From contig OY978525.1 of NCBI GenBank assembly GCA_963854835.1, positions 4,917,501 to 4,981,500 on the forward strand: a DNA stretch of 64,000 nucleotides, written 5' to 3'. Shown one piece after another: positions 1 to 11,553 of the stretch. The notes below the pieces were generated by a model. That model saw only the letters and a program-made list of their open reading frames with translations. It did no database searches and had not been told where the DNA came from. The translations under genes were made by a program, and so were the position numbers. Origin of the DNA: Megamerina dolium (taxonomy: Eukaryota; Arthropoda; Insecta; Diptera; Megamerinidae). Within the stretch, counting starts at the first letter, position 1, and each line of letters starts with the position of its first letter.

Positions 1-2049
1 TCCTTGCAAACAATAGAATGAGCTGTCATCAGCTATAATACTAGCGGTTTGAAAAGTAGAGCAGTGCGAAGTTAGTTTCAGTTCGATTGGACCATCATGT
101 ATTTTCAAGAGAATGACATTTTCGTAAGAGTTTGAAATATTTCCTAAGAGCCAAGCAGCTAAAAAACAAACCATTGGTCCTCATATCCGCACATCCTACC
201 ATCGAAGATCTTGATAAATGTTCTCAGAATCTGTATCGAACCGGTTCACAGTGATATTTTGGACGAGACTAGACAAAATTGCCCTGCTCAAGCCCCATAT
301 TCATATTCAGTGTGCAGGGTTGGATTCACTATTGAGCGTCTGTAAGCTGGCAAAAAAATTAGAAGATATCAACAATACGGTCGACTTTTGGTGACGATAT
401 CACGGGTAAGAAAGTTCAACAGATTTTGACTGGAACCACACCTAGAGATCGCTTAATTTTGGTCGAAATGCTCGGCATAATCCTAACTGTAGCACATGTC
501 AGAAGTATTGGGCAACCCCTAACACACGATGCAGAGGAGGTAAGTTTACATTTGACACAGACCCAACGGACATTTTGGTTTTTAAAGATTAGGAAATTTT
601 GTAGGGCTGCCTTAGGTCAAGATGAAATACGGCATAGGGGCCATTTGAAGCTAATGCTCATTTAAACTAGAGATAATAGGGATTTATGAACATTTTTTTC
701 TGACATCTTGTGTTTTTTTGGGACAGGCGCGAACATAACCAGCTTAGAGTCTGAAGATTCTTGGTGAGCTCTTTGTGCTTAAATTTTGTCCCAGACTTCA
801 TTCGAAAGTCTTTCTAAGGTAATTTTGTGTTTCTGGAGATCACCATTATATTCGTTTAGTCGTTGAACAATTTGAAATGTCTCCCTTCGTTTTATTTTAC
901 TTAGTCACCTAGAGAGTCTTTAGATTTTTGATCATATCAACGAAATTACAAATATATGAAATAAATTCCATGCATATTTTTATTACAATATTTATTAATT
1001 TAATATTTTTTATATTATTCATTTCATAAAATGTTTACAGCTTTATTTTATTTTTATGCTGTTACTGTTCTGTATTTTTTTTTAAGTTTTTCATCAAAAC
1101 AAATATGTTCTATGGCATATTTTTTTTTTTAATTCTATTTATTTGTTATTTTATTTTAATATGGCTTATTTTTTTATTTTTATTTAGTTTTGTGATCCAA
1201 CAATCATATTGCAATAAATCAGACATTGATCCATATTTTTAAATGACCTTGGAATTTGAAAAAAAAAACAGAATTGCATAAAGTTCCATATACAAAATTT
1301 GTATATAGAATATATGTATTGTATATAAAACAAAAATAAATGTATACATGAATGTATACAAAAATACTAGTCTGTGCTATATACATGTATCTTGTATACA
1401 CTATAGATCCATTGATAGATATGCTCTATAGGCAAATGTATACAGTAGCTCCATCAGCAGCAGCCAGTAATACTAATATAACAGCTGCAGCTGCAGCCTA
1501 TAGGCATAAAAATGCAGTTGAATTCTGTTCGGAATGCACATTGATATGTCGTGGATGCATGTATTTCTATATGTTTATATATAGAAGGATTGCATCAAAT
1601 TGGTTGTACGTATCTATTACTAGCAGAATTTGTGCAGTTGCATTGCATTGTATTGTAGCACGTGGTGCGTAAGCTCACTTACCCATCTGACCCACGATTA
1701 TCCAGCACATAGTCAGCTGTTGTTGCTGCAAAAATGCATTGTAACATTATTATTGTATATATGTATATAGTGTTGCTATTCACCAGTGTTAAAGGATGGA
1801 GATTTCAAAATTGAATTGCATTCAATTGTATTGCATGCCAATACGATGAGTATGCTGTGTGGATGGCCTTCAACATGTGCGTTTGATATGCGTATGTATG
1901 AGTTTGTACTATAAGGTTGTTGTAAAAATGATTTATTTATTATTTGCAATGATTTGAAATGCATTGACCTTAGCAACATTTTCATTGTTCCTCGCATATG
2001 CAATTTTTTTTTAGGAAATTTGCTTATAAAAAATCATATTTCTTTATTT
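1..2049. other. AT-rich non-coding flank, no gene recognised
   Basis: AT-rich DNA with poly-T stretches around 1080-1180 and low-complexity TATA-type sequence around 1260-1440. Open frames here (for example 426-665 and 1352-1672, plus strand) match no domain I recognise and have the composition of random AT-rich translation. I see no repeat family from elsewhere in the window. Confidence 0.5.
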
Positions 2050-3547
2050 GATACGAGAAAAAGTCTCGTATTGTTAGTGATGATATATATTTTTTACATT
2101 TTTGGGGTCGGTGAATTAGAATCTGAGGTTACTTTGATTCAGTAAGGTCGAATTTCGTCCAAAACTTAAAGTAAAAAAAAATATGATGGTGAAATATTTA
2201 TTAAAAGAAGAAAGGTAAAATATATGACCGACCTAAATTAATTTGTTCTTCTCCAACTTTTCCTAAACTTAATTACCCTCTAACTTGTGCCTTAGTGGGG
2301 CTCCCATACAAAATTGACAACTGATGGGAAAAAAAGTCTCGTCCAGTAGAGAAGATTTTTTTAGATATTTGGGGTCGTTGAATTAGAATCTGAAGTTGGT
2401 TTGACTCGGTAAGTTCGAATTTCGTCCCAAACCTCTAAATAAGAAAATTATATTGGCGAAAAATTCATTAAAATAATCAGAATTGCACAAAGAAACGTAA
2501 AATATGTGATCGATCTCAATTAATTTCTTCTCCTCAACTATTTTCTCTCTGCGCCTTAGCGGGGAGCTCCCATACAAAATTGACATTTTTATAAATTCAG
2601 ACCTCGCCGCTATCAGAGTGCTTCTAAAATAGTGAAATATACAAACGACACTTATTAATTTTTAGTATGCAATTTATTTAAAAAAAAAAGTAGTAATCCC
2701 CTATCTTTACACCTTCAGGCGGCTTTCCTGCAAAATGTGTCCTAAAAACTCATGAAAATCGACAAAAGAACACATAATTTCTCAGAAAATGCCAATCGAA
2801 AGATAATCTGTATTAAGTATCCGCATTAATTTTTTATTCATAAAATTTTTTAACCCACTTACTCCCTATTTCCATCTCTTAGCGAAATTCGTTTACAAAA
2901 TTGACGTTTTTTTTTGTAGAACTTTAATGCCCACCACCACCTGAGGGTCTCTAAGGAAGTAAAACATATGAGTGACTCTGTTTAATTGGACCAAACTATA
3001 TTATTTCTACACATGCTTAACCCTTATCTCGACTCCTTTAAGAAGACTTCCCTACAAAATTTCTTGAAAAACATATAAAAATCGAGAAGTAAAGTCATAA
3101 TTGTTCAGGCATACCATCTAGATCGATGAAATGTATGACAGAACCTTGTTCGATTTTTATCTTTAACATTTGCATTAAATGCACTTACCCTCTATCTTTA
3201 TCACTTAGAGTGATTTCCACACAAAACTGGTATTTATTCAAAATCTTATTCTTACGTCTTGCAAAGAGACACCCTAAAAGGTAATTCACATGACTGACAG
3301 TGACTAGTTTTTCCCACTCAATATATTTTCTAAATGTATTTATTTCCTATCTTTAGTCCTTAGAAACACTACCCTACCAAATTGACTTAAAAGTACTTCA
3401 AAATACAAAAATAACACCATATTTGCATAAAGATCGTCCTTAAGTGACATGTATGTTCCTCTCCCATTCATTCTGCAGTCTCAGTATTTTTCCAACATAT
3501 TTAGCCTCTATCTTCAGCCCTTAGCTTGGTTCCCGCATAAATTGAAG
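2050..3547 (+). repeat. SatAB satellite block 1 (~160-bp monomers)
   Basis: Diverged tandem array. The motif 'CCC(A/T)(T/G/A)CAAAATTGAC' recurs near 2301, 2567, 2728, 2892, 3051, 3218, 3371 and 3532, so the pitch is about 155-167 bp after a first pair spaced 266 bp. Each monomer has a stretch like 'CTTACTCCCTATCTTTA', then 'CTTAG', then the CTCCCATACAAA core. Monomers alternate in what follows the core: type A has 'TTGACATTTTTATAAA' and a 'CCGCTATCAGAGTG'-like tail; type B has 'CTTAAAAGCACCTGAAAATC' followed by 'GACAAAAG'. The first two units carry an extra 'GGGGTCGTTGAATTAGAATC' segment (2104 and 2371) that recurs near 62008. Copies are heavily mutated, so this is an old array. Confidence 0.75.
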
Positions 3548-3792
3548 CAGCAAACCTACTTGTCGGCAAGATATTGGCATTACTTCCGGCAGTAACAATT
3601 TGCCATGAAAAACCTTCTAAAAGAGCTCTGTGACAAATCTTAGAAAAAGTGACGTCACAAAGGTTCTGCCATTCGGAACCGGTTGATATAAGTAGATTCC
3701 TTCGAATACTGTCCAAAATTGAACACACACAACAGTACTGGAAAAGAAGCTCGGCCACAGAGCTCTTTGGGGCCTATTATTTACTTTTAAAA
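3548..3792 (+). mobile_element. tRNA-derived SINE, copy a (5' truncated)
   Basis: Body of the SINE family described at 53410-53761, lacking the tRNA-like head. It has the shared blocks 'CTTGTCGGCAAGATATTGG', 'GTAACAATTTGCCATGAAAA', 'AGAGCTCTGTGACAAA', 'GTGACGTCACAAAGGTTCTG', 'CGGAACCGGTTGATATAAGT' and 'AACAGTACTGGAAAAGAAGC', and ends in the 'GGGGCCTATTATTT' tail. It directly follows SatAB block 1 and is followed at once by the head of the next copy. Confidence 0.8.
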
Positions 3793-4130
3793 TTAGTGGA
3801 TCAGTGGTTCAGTGTTTTGTGCGTTGACTTTCTAATGTGTAGATCGTGGATTCAATCCTCGCCTGAAACCCATTAAATAAAGAACAGATTTTTTTATCGA
3901 ACGATATCCGGTAGCAGAAATTTTCCATGAAAATGCTTCCAAAAGAGCTATGTTGCAAAGCTCAGAAAAAATTATATCACAAGCGTTCTGGCGATCGGCT
4001 CTGGCTAATATAAGTAGGTCCCTTCCAATACTGTCGAAAATTTAAAATGGTTAAGACGGTAAGGAAGAGAAGCTCGGCCAAAGGACGCTTCGGGGTTTAT
4101 AAGTGCCACATATTTATTTGTTTATTTTTT
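3793..4130 (+). mobile_element. tRNA-derived SINE, copy b (full-length, diverged)
   Basis: Begins with a degenerate tRNA-like head (A-box-like 'GGATCAGTGGTTCAGTG', B-box-like 'GGATTCAATCC'), then the family body, and ends in 'TTATAAGTGCCACATATTTA' plus a T-rich tail at about 4130. It is the middle member of three head-to-tail copies. Substitutions against the 53.4-kb copy are numerous, so it is an older insertion. Confidence 0.8.
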
Positions 4131-4136
4131 AATTTA

Positions 4137-4440
4137 GCGAATGCCTCAGCATAGTAGTTAGTGCATTGGCTTCCTGATGTGAAACTCAGCTTAAATATCA
4201 AACAGATCTTTCTAACTATCTGTCTTCATACAATTGGCTATTCATTCGGTAATAGCTATTTGCCATGAAAAAGCTTGCAAAAGAGTTCTGTGACAAAGCT
4301 TAGAAAAAATGATGTCACAAGGGTTCTGGCGATCGGAATCGGTTAATAGTTATAAGTAGATACCTTTTAAGACTACTAATACAACAGTACTGGAAGTGAA
4401 GCTGGGTCAAAGGGCCCTTTGAAGCCTATAAGTGCCATAA
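4137..4440 (+). mobile_element. tRNA-derived SINE, copy c
   Basis: Third head-to-tail copy. The head is degraded ('GCCTCAGCATAGTAGTTAGTG'; no clear B box). The body is recognisable ('TTTGCCATGAAAAAGCTTGC', 'GATGTCACAAGGGTTCTGGC', 'ACAACAGTACTGGAAGTGAA') and ends 'GCCTATAAGTGCCATAA'. Probably transcriptionally dead, judging by the missing B box. Confidence 0.75.
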
Positions 4441-4459
4441 AAAGCATTTCTTTCCTTCA

Positions 4460-4640
4460 AAAACAAAATCTGTTTCAACTATTGGACGAAAATCGATTTG
4501 TAATACATAAAATCGTTCGGATTTGTTTCATTTTTATGCAACCAGAACAAAACCTGTTCCAACTATTGGACCAAAATCGATTTGTAGCTCACAAAATCGC
4601 CCGACTTTTGTTCATTTTTATGGCAACCAAACAATCTTAT
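4460..4640 (+). repeat. 84-bp tandem duplication, in frame
   Basis: Two adjacent units with 'CTATTGGACGAAAATCGATT' and 'CTATTGGACCAAAATCGATT' exactly 84 bp apart (ATTGGAC at 4481, ATTGGA at 4565). Both end in 'TTCATTTTTATG(G)CAACCA'. Because 84 is a multiple of three, one open frame (4419-4697) runs through both and reads 'NLFQLLDENRFV' then 'NLFQLLDQNRFV'. I do not recognise a protein family and do not call a gene. A weaker third relic may lie near 4718 ('CTGTTTCAACAAAACGATAC'). Confidence 0.6.
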
Positions 4641-4699
4641 GTCTTATCCTCTCACTTTAACTTTCCCTTCGTTAACTTTTTGATTTCCAAATTATAATT

Positions 4700-6539
4700 T
4701 ATTTTTATTAGCTTTTTTCTGTTTCAACAAAACGATACCTGTCCCAAACTCTGAACCATAACTCTACACATATTAACAACTCACTTATAATGGTAATATA
4801 TAAAAAGGCATAAAAATTGAGCAAACCAATAAATTTTAATAATTAATTATTATTGCTTTTAATCAATTTTAAATAATTTACAAATATGTTACTTCAACAA
4901 ATTCATCATCATCATCATCATCATCAGCACCAGCATCGTCGTCGTCGTCACAATCGTTGTTCTCATCAACGTCATCAATACATCACAATAAAATATTACT
5001 CATACTCATACTCACACTTAATACTACATATGCGCCATAACATATGCAATATAAAATTGTTGTAAAACAATATACTCATATTTAAGGAAGGAAGGAAGGG
5101 GAAGGAGTAGCATCAAGTTCAACAATGAATTTAGTAAATATAACTTGACTTGGTTTGTTCTTTCGATTGATGTACTTTGGTAGCAATCATTTTGATGATG
5201 ATTCTCTATACTATTAATGATGATAACGATGATGTGATGATGATAATCATGATGTTGCTGATTTTGTTACTTATTATTTGAAGGCGATTACTATGTTGAT
5301 TACTATATATTTTCTACATTTACGACAAGAGCGATTTATTCATACAATTGTTATTGTTAGTTCTATAACAGCAACATATATTGTTGCTGATGGTTTGTAT
5401 TGACTGCTGTTGCTACTTGCTTTGCTACTTTGCAATTTACTTTGTTATTTTTGTATGATTATATACATATATTCAAGCACATATGTGAATATATGTACAT
5501 ATGTATGAATGTACCTCCTGCTGGTTGATTTTGTTGGCTTGTTGGTTTTTATTTGTAAATTTGACTTCTTTGTTTTTTCACAGACGCGGTTTTTACCAAT
5601 TTCGCTTCTGTTTGATTCTTCATTTATTTTTTTTTTAATTTTTATGATTTTTCTGTATTTGGTTTATTTCTTATTTGAATTCGAAATCGTTTTTGCGCGA
5701 ATTTTATATGAGTTTGTATGAGTAGATGTGTGTGTTTTTAACCAACTCGATCTATGCTTTTTTAATTTTGTTGTTGGTCTATCAAAAATAGACGAAGAAG
5801 AAGAAGAAAAAATGAATTTGAAATGGTCATCGAAGAGAACGACGACAAATATATGTTTGAGAATGAATATGTGTGAATGTGTGTGTGTGTGTGTGAATAT
5901 AAGTATTGTTGTTATCGTTGTTATTATTGTTATTGTTGCTGTTGTATTAGTATTGCCATCAGCATGTGTGCGTGTATGAGTGCAAGTGTATTTTAAATGA
6001 TGTATTCACTATAGATTTGATGGTATAGGTAATTTTTCGAAAGAGTGGACGCGAAGGAGCACAGAAAAAATTTCAATTTTTTTTTTTTTTTTTGGAAATG
6101 GTCGAGACACAAAATACACTATTTGCGTTTGTATTATGGGTGTGGTAGCAATGATATTTTTACTGGTGACCATGCTGTTGCTGACTGACTTGTTATTATG
6201 CCGCTTCCATTGCTATAACAATACTACTACTGATGATGATGATGATGATGAAATGACATTTGAACAATGCTGTGACCAAAGCAATAGCTTCGAGTTATAA
6301 ACGAATTTTTCTGAACTTTTTTTTTTTTTTTTTGGTGACATTATATACAAATGATGCAGATGAGAAGATTTGAACTCATCAACTTTACTGGTTTTAAAAA
6401 CCCCAAAAAAAAAAAAAACATGACACAAAAGGTTTGTCAATCTATCTTTCAGGATATAGACAACTTCACAAAGATCCTCTATCAATATCACTAGTTATTA
6501 CATGGCTAGCTGAATTATGAAGTGTATACCTCAACAAGG
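4700..6539. other. Microsatellite-rich non-coding DNA
   Basis: Contains (CAT)n at about 4904-4932 running into a CGT run, scattered GATGATGAT around 5190-5260, (GT)n at about 5879-5895, poly-T tracts near 6070-6090 and 6318-6334, and (GAT)n at about 6232-6251. No gene recognised. The open frames here translate these simple repeats. Confidence 0.55.
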
Positions 6540-6885
6540 TGTCTGGAGCAGTTCAACATTCATTTCATTTGGATGCAAGGGTAACCCTGTGCCGGCGATG
6601 AAGAGAGTATTAGTATTCCAAAAACAATATGGAACTACATTGAGCTTCAGATGGAAGACATAAAGCGAACGCCAGATAAGAGTTGGAATCTCTGCGTAAA
6701 ACTTCCAAATTTATCCTGGTCAAAGCTGGGTATAAAACGGACAAATTGTCACCATTTCACAAATACTCGATTCATTTGCTGCTAGAGATTATAGTGGGGC
6801 TTTACTTGATCTAGAAGAATGTGACCTATCCAGGTTTCGATGCGCCTGACCACTACCAGTTGAGAACTGCATTCCATAACTTACA
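6540..6885. other. Unclassified, less AT-rich unique stretch
   Basis: About 340 bp of more balanced composition, visibly different from its neighbours. No open frame of useful length and no match to other repeats in this window. It could be a decayed transposon or unique DNA. Confidence 0.3.
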
Positions 6886-7260
6886 ACATCTGCAAACAAG
6901 ACTTAATTTAGCTGGTCCTGTGACAGCTAAGAAATATATTAAGCTTCACCCGAAACTCAGTCACTTCAAACAAGACTTTACCTCTCTGATTTTGTGAGAG
7001 CTAGGAAATATATTAAGCTTCACTTGAAACTCAGTCACCTTAAACAAGACTTCACCTATCTGGTTCTGTGAGAGCTCGAGAAAAAATTAAGCATCACCCG
7101 AAACTCAATTACTTCAAACAAGCCTTCACCGAGCTTACTCCGTGACAGCTAAGGAATATATTAAGCTTCATCCGAAACTCAGTTACATCAAACAAGACTT
7201 CACCGAGCTCGTTCAGTGACATATAGGGAATATATTAAGCTTCACCCGAAATTTAGATTG
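6886..7260. repeat. 74-bp minisatellite, five units in exact register
   Basis: 'AAACAAG' occurs at 6894, 6968, 7042, 7116 and 7190: four consecutive intervals of exactly 74 bp. Each unit carries 'CTGTGACAGCTAAG', 'AATATATTAAGCTTCAC' (with a HindIII-type AAGCTT in most units) and 'CCGAAACTCAG'. Units differ by substitutions but essentially not by indels. The length is not a multiple of three and no frame is open through it, so it is not coding. Confidence 0.9.
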
Positions 7261-7559
7261 ATTTTTAATTAAATAGGATAGCTTAATTCCAACACCACAA
7301 AGGTAACTACAATGTTGAAGGCCTCAGTTTAGCAATTATAATTCTTTTGGAAGATTTTTCCATTTATAATGAAATTTTGAATTTTGAAATTTTTCATAAA
7401 AAAATATCGAAAAATACGATTTTAATACATTTCAGTGGGAAAATTTTATTTTCGTAATCACGCTTTATTTTTTTATTACATTATTTTTATAAAATACTGA
7501 AATTTTACGAATTTTAAGCGAAAAAATCAAAGAAATTTATAAGAATATATTTATTTCGC

Positions 7560-9080
7560 AATATTATAAGGTACTTACATACATATATTCGAAAATATAA
7601 AAAACTCGTATTTTCGATTTCCGAAAGTAATTACTTTTAAAATTAATTCTGCACAATTTTTCTTTTGCAGCAAATAATTTCTTTTTATCCTAAATGTATG
7701 CAATTAGAAAACTGAATAAATATGTAGAATTTAAAAGTTGTCGCTCTCAGAAAATACAAAAAAAAACGTACTTTTTCGATTTTAGAAATTAATTAATTTT
7801 AAAATGAAGTCCAAATATTTTTTCTTTTGCACAGAATAATTTTTCACCCTTAAAGTATGCAATCACATAAAAAATAAATAAATGTGTAATGAGTTAAATA
7901 GATATCTTTACCATAAAAAAAACTCTAATTTTTCTATTTGAAAAAGTATTTAAATTTAAAATTAATTAGAAATTATTTTAAAAATTTAAGAAATATGAGC
8001 TAAAAATTTATTTTTGTAGAAAATCATTTTTTTCCCCACCCTAAAAGTATACAATCATGTAGAAAAATGAAAAAATATGAGTTAAAGAGTTATCTTTATT
8101 AACAAATTATAATTCATTCGGCATCTTTTGAATGCAGAAAATAATTCATGTCAAAATTCAGTCTAAACAATTTTTATTACACAGCAAATCATTTTCTATT
8201 CACCCTAAAAGTATGCAAATATGTAGAAAAATGAAGAAATATGAGTTAAAACTTTATTATTATCATCAAAATATAAAGAAATCTGTATCTTTTGATTGCA
8301 GAATGTAATTAATTTTACAAATTAAGTCTAAAGAATTTTTATTTCACAGCAAATCATTTTCTTTCCACCCTAAAAGTATGCAAATATGTAGAAAAATGAA
8401 ATAATATTAGTTTAAAAATTATATTTATTAACAAAATATAAAGAAATTAGTATCTTTTTATTTCAGAAAGTAATTAATTTTAAAATAAAATCTAAAAGAA
8501 TTTTTTATTTTGTAGCAAATCATATTTTTGCCCACCCTAAAAGTAAGCGAATATGTAGAAAAATGAAGAAATATGAGTTAAATAGTTATAGAAAAATATA
8601 GAGATCAGCATATTTTGATTACAGAAAGTAATTAATTTTAAAATGAACTCTAAAGAATTTTTATTTTGTAGCAAATAATATTTTTCCCACCCTAAAATTT
8701 TACAATCATGTAGTAAAGTGACAAATGTGTAATGAATTAAAAAGTTATCTTAATCATATATAAAAACAATGGTATTTTTTTATTTAAATAGTAAGATTTA
8801 AAAGTAATATATTATAAAATTTAATCTAAAAAGTTTTTATTTTGCAGAAAATATTTTTTTTTTACCTCAAAGTATGTAAAAAAGTGATTAAATGTGAAGA
8901 GTTAAAAAAGTTAACTTTTTCAATAAATATAAAAAAACCGATATTTTTCGATTTCAGATATTATTTTTAAAATTAAGTTTAAATGTTATCAGCAAAACAA
9001 TTTTTGTTTTCACCCTAAAAATATGCAATCATGTACAATAGTAAATGGAGTTTTTGTGCAATGAGTTAAAAAATATATTC
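7560..9080. repeat. Diverged tandem array, ~165-bp monomers
   Basis: The landmark 'CACCCTAAAAGTATGCAATC' or close variants occurs near 7686, 7845, 8037, 8201, 8366, 8533, 8688, 8863 and 9011 (intervals 159, 192, 164, 165, 167, 155, 175, 148). It is followed by 'ATGTAGAAAAATGAAGAAAT' and 'ATGAGTTAAA', and later by 'AGAAAGTAATTAATTTTAAA' and 'TTTTTATTTTGCAGCAAAT'. About nine very AT-rich units with indels. I do not see the CTCCCATACAAA core here, so I treat it as a separate family. Confidence 0.8.
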
Positions 9081-10640
9081 ATATATTTGATTTCATAGAA
9101 GGATTTAAAAGAAAATTGTTGAACTTTGAAAACGTTACCAACAACGTTACGAATTTATTGTATAAAAATTATGAGTTTTCTCCTTTTGGAAAATCTTTTC
9201 AAAAATGACGAAAATTTGAAATGAAATTTTTGATTCTGCCAATGAACCCAAAAGTGTCCGACCTAAGAGCTTATCAGAGCACTGCTTATAATTTTCTTCA
9301 ATTGATGTATGAAATCAGATAACTGTGCTTTGAATTGAACTACTTTCTAAGCATTTTCAAGTGTAAGAATGAATTTCTTATAACTTCAAATCCAATTCAA
9401 TTGGCCTTTCAATTTCAATATTTCGTGACAAAAGAATCAATTTATGTAGGAAAACTAATCATGATTTCACAGATAATATCATTTAAATCAATGTTAATGA
9501 AAATATAATTGCCACTAAATTCAACAGAAAAATTATAAAGATAAGAGAGAAGAAAATGAAATGAAAAGAATAGAAAAGAAAAGAAAAGAAAAAGAAAAAT
9601 TATAATTGCTGCAAGCAAACACGCGCAAATGTAATTAAGTGAGGTTCACGCAACGTCCGTATTGTACATACATATGTATGCATATTAATCTATGCAATAT
9701 CATACTGTAAGTGGAACCTATATAAGAAATAAAAAATGAAAAAATTCTCAACCCACTGTATTCAACCAATTGAAAGCATAGACAGACATAATACACATAA
9801 TGTCGTATACTCAACATTTGCGCGTGAATACATATCAGCATAATATATGTATGTATGCATGTATGGATGTATGTATATCTACCTAACTCACATGTAGGTA
9901 CATACCATATGTATGTAGCAACATCAAACGCAATATACGCCACAGCGTCGGTAGTGGCGGTGACAGTATACGTATGCGTAAAGCATAACTATACCGAAAA
10001 TGTGCTGCGATTGGTTTAGAAAATTTCGCAAAGCATCAGTGAAGTAGGCTTGGTCTTACGAAAAATTAACCCAACAACAACAACAACAACAACAAAAATA
10101 ATAGTCTGTATGATAAATACAATTTTTTGCCCTCATTTTCTATCTTTGCTATGCTCATCAGCATCAACTGTTTATTTTCATTTCTATATATTTCTATTTG
10201 CATTTTTTTTCTTCTACGATTATTCGGCAAAATGAAGAAAAATTTCCTATTAATATGAAAGAAGCAAAAACAAAAAAAAAAAAAAACAAAAATAATAATA
10301 ATAATAAAAAAGGAAATCAAAATAAAGAACAATTAGAAAAAAAATGTATGAGTAAATGAGGCAAAAGAAAATAATACAAACGAATAAGAGATTTTTTAAC
10401 AAAGAGATGCTAAGAATAAGAGAAAATATTTGACTTGATATTGAAGAGAGCATAATTGCATACTCTTAAGTAGTAAATACTTAATAGACCTGAGCCTTGA
10501 TAGATGAAAAACGGACTCTTAAGTAGATGCTTAATACGAGTAAGACCCGTTACATGAGAAGTGGAACAAAAGAAAATTTCAAAATTCCATTTGTTGCAAA
10601 AAACATTCATAAGAAATTGCTCTATCAAGTCTATATTTGG
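9081..10640. other. Low-complexity and microsatellite DNA
   Basis: Purine-rich GAAAA repeats at about 9540-9596, TATGTATG-type sequence at 9660-9930, (CAA)n at about 10073-10096, A-rich runs at about 10268-10290. A 53-bp local duplication is marked by 'ACTCTTAAGTAG' at 10462 and 10515. No gene recognised. Confidence 0.5.
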
Positions 10641-11015
10641 AATGGTTGCTGCTTTAATTTAGTAAATCATTTTAAGCTTAAGTTTCGTGGTCCCGGAACC
10701 CTTTCCATAAATAAGAAATTATTGAAATCGCAGAAAACGTAATTTTTAGAGTACTTGATACTTAGTTTTACTACACTATGTTCTTAGTTTCAGGTCTCCA
10801 GAACTTGCTTTACACAAACGTGCTCTGTTACGTCTAATTTCAGAAAATCTTTTAGATCGAAATCGTAAAAAACTCGACTTTTTGGGACTTAATAGTATAA
10901 CTTAGTATGTATCAGGAATCCGGAATTACTATTAACCCAATTAGAACAAATGTGGTTCGTTCAAATTAAAATATAGCGATTGAAATTGGAGAAATCCGTA
11001 TATTCCAGATTTTCC
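10640..11015. repeat. Possible diverged tandem repeat, ~125-135 bp, three units
   Basis: Two landmarks repeat in the same order: 'CTTAAGTTTCGTGGTCCCGG', 'CTTAGTTTCAGGTCTCCAGA' and 'CTTAGTATGTATCAGGAATC'; and 'GAAATCGCAGAAAACGT' (10724), 'GAAATCGTAAAAAACTCG' (10859), 'GAAATTGGAGAAATCCG' (10982). Units are strongly diverged, so this is tentative. Confidence 0.45.
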
Positions 11016-11289
11016 GGGTTTTTTTTAGCGTTTGGTGATGATGTCAAACTTGGATCCTTTTATTTCGTATATTTATAACCTATGCACGGCACATATCATA
11101 GGGGACTCTTCTGTTGTATTCCTGATTAATTAAATGATTAAAATGTATTCTGAATTTTTCAAAAAACAAAAAAAGAAAAAAAATGTTTTAATTGATAAAA
11201 ATCACAATATAATTTAAAAATAAAATAAACTTGTTTTTGGTGAGAAAAAAAGTTGGATAATAAACTTGAGATTTTTTTTATCGGTAATT

Positions 11290-11553
11290 ATGGTAAACAA
11301 ATATATATATTTTCGAAAAAATCATATTGGATTTATGAAAATGATCGTATATGCCGAGTTATGATCCCATAGCACTATATCTTTCTGCTCAAAGCGTACA
11401 AATGTACATTAAAAAAAAATACTTTTGTATCGGAGGTAAATGGGTAATTTTCATCCGATTCCTACAATTTTCAAGTTTGCCTATTAATTCATAAAAATAA
11501 TCGTATGTACCAAGTTTTAGCTTGGAACGGAATTTTTTTGCAAGCAAAATGTG
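11290..11553 (+). repeat. Sat155 satellite fragment, left of nested element
   Basis: About 1.7 monomers of the ~155-bp family best seen at 42.2-43.7 kb: 'AATACTTTTGTATCGGAGGT', 'AATTTTCATCCGATTCC', 'AAAAATAATCGTATGTACC', 'AAGTTTTAGCTTGG'. It breaks off in mid-unit at the inverted terminus of the 11554-12039 element and resumes on the other side. Confidence 0.7.

Noticed and set aside
5509..5979. Hydrophobic small proteins on the plus strand
   Set aside because: Translations of T-rich and GT-rich DNA with Phe/Leu/Val bias. No signal of selection visible.
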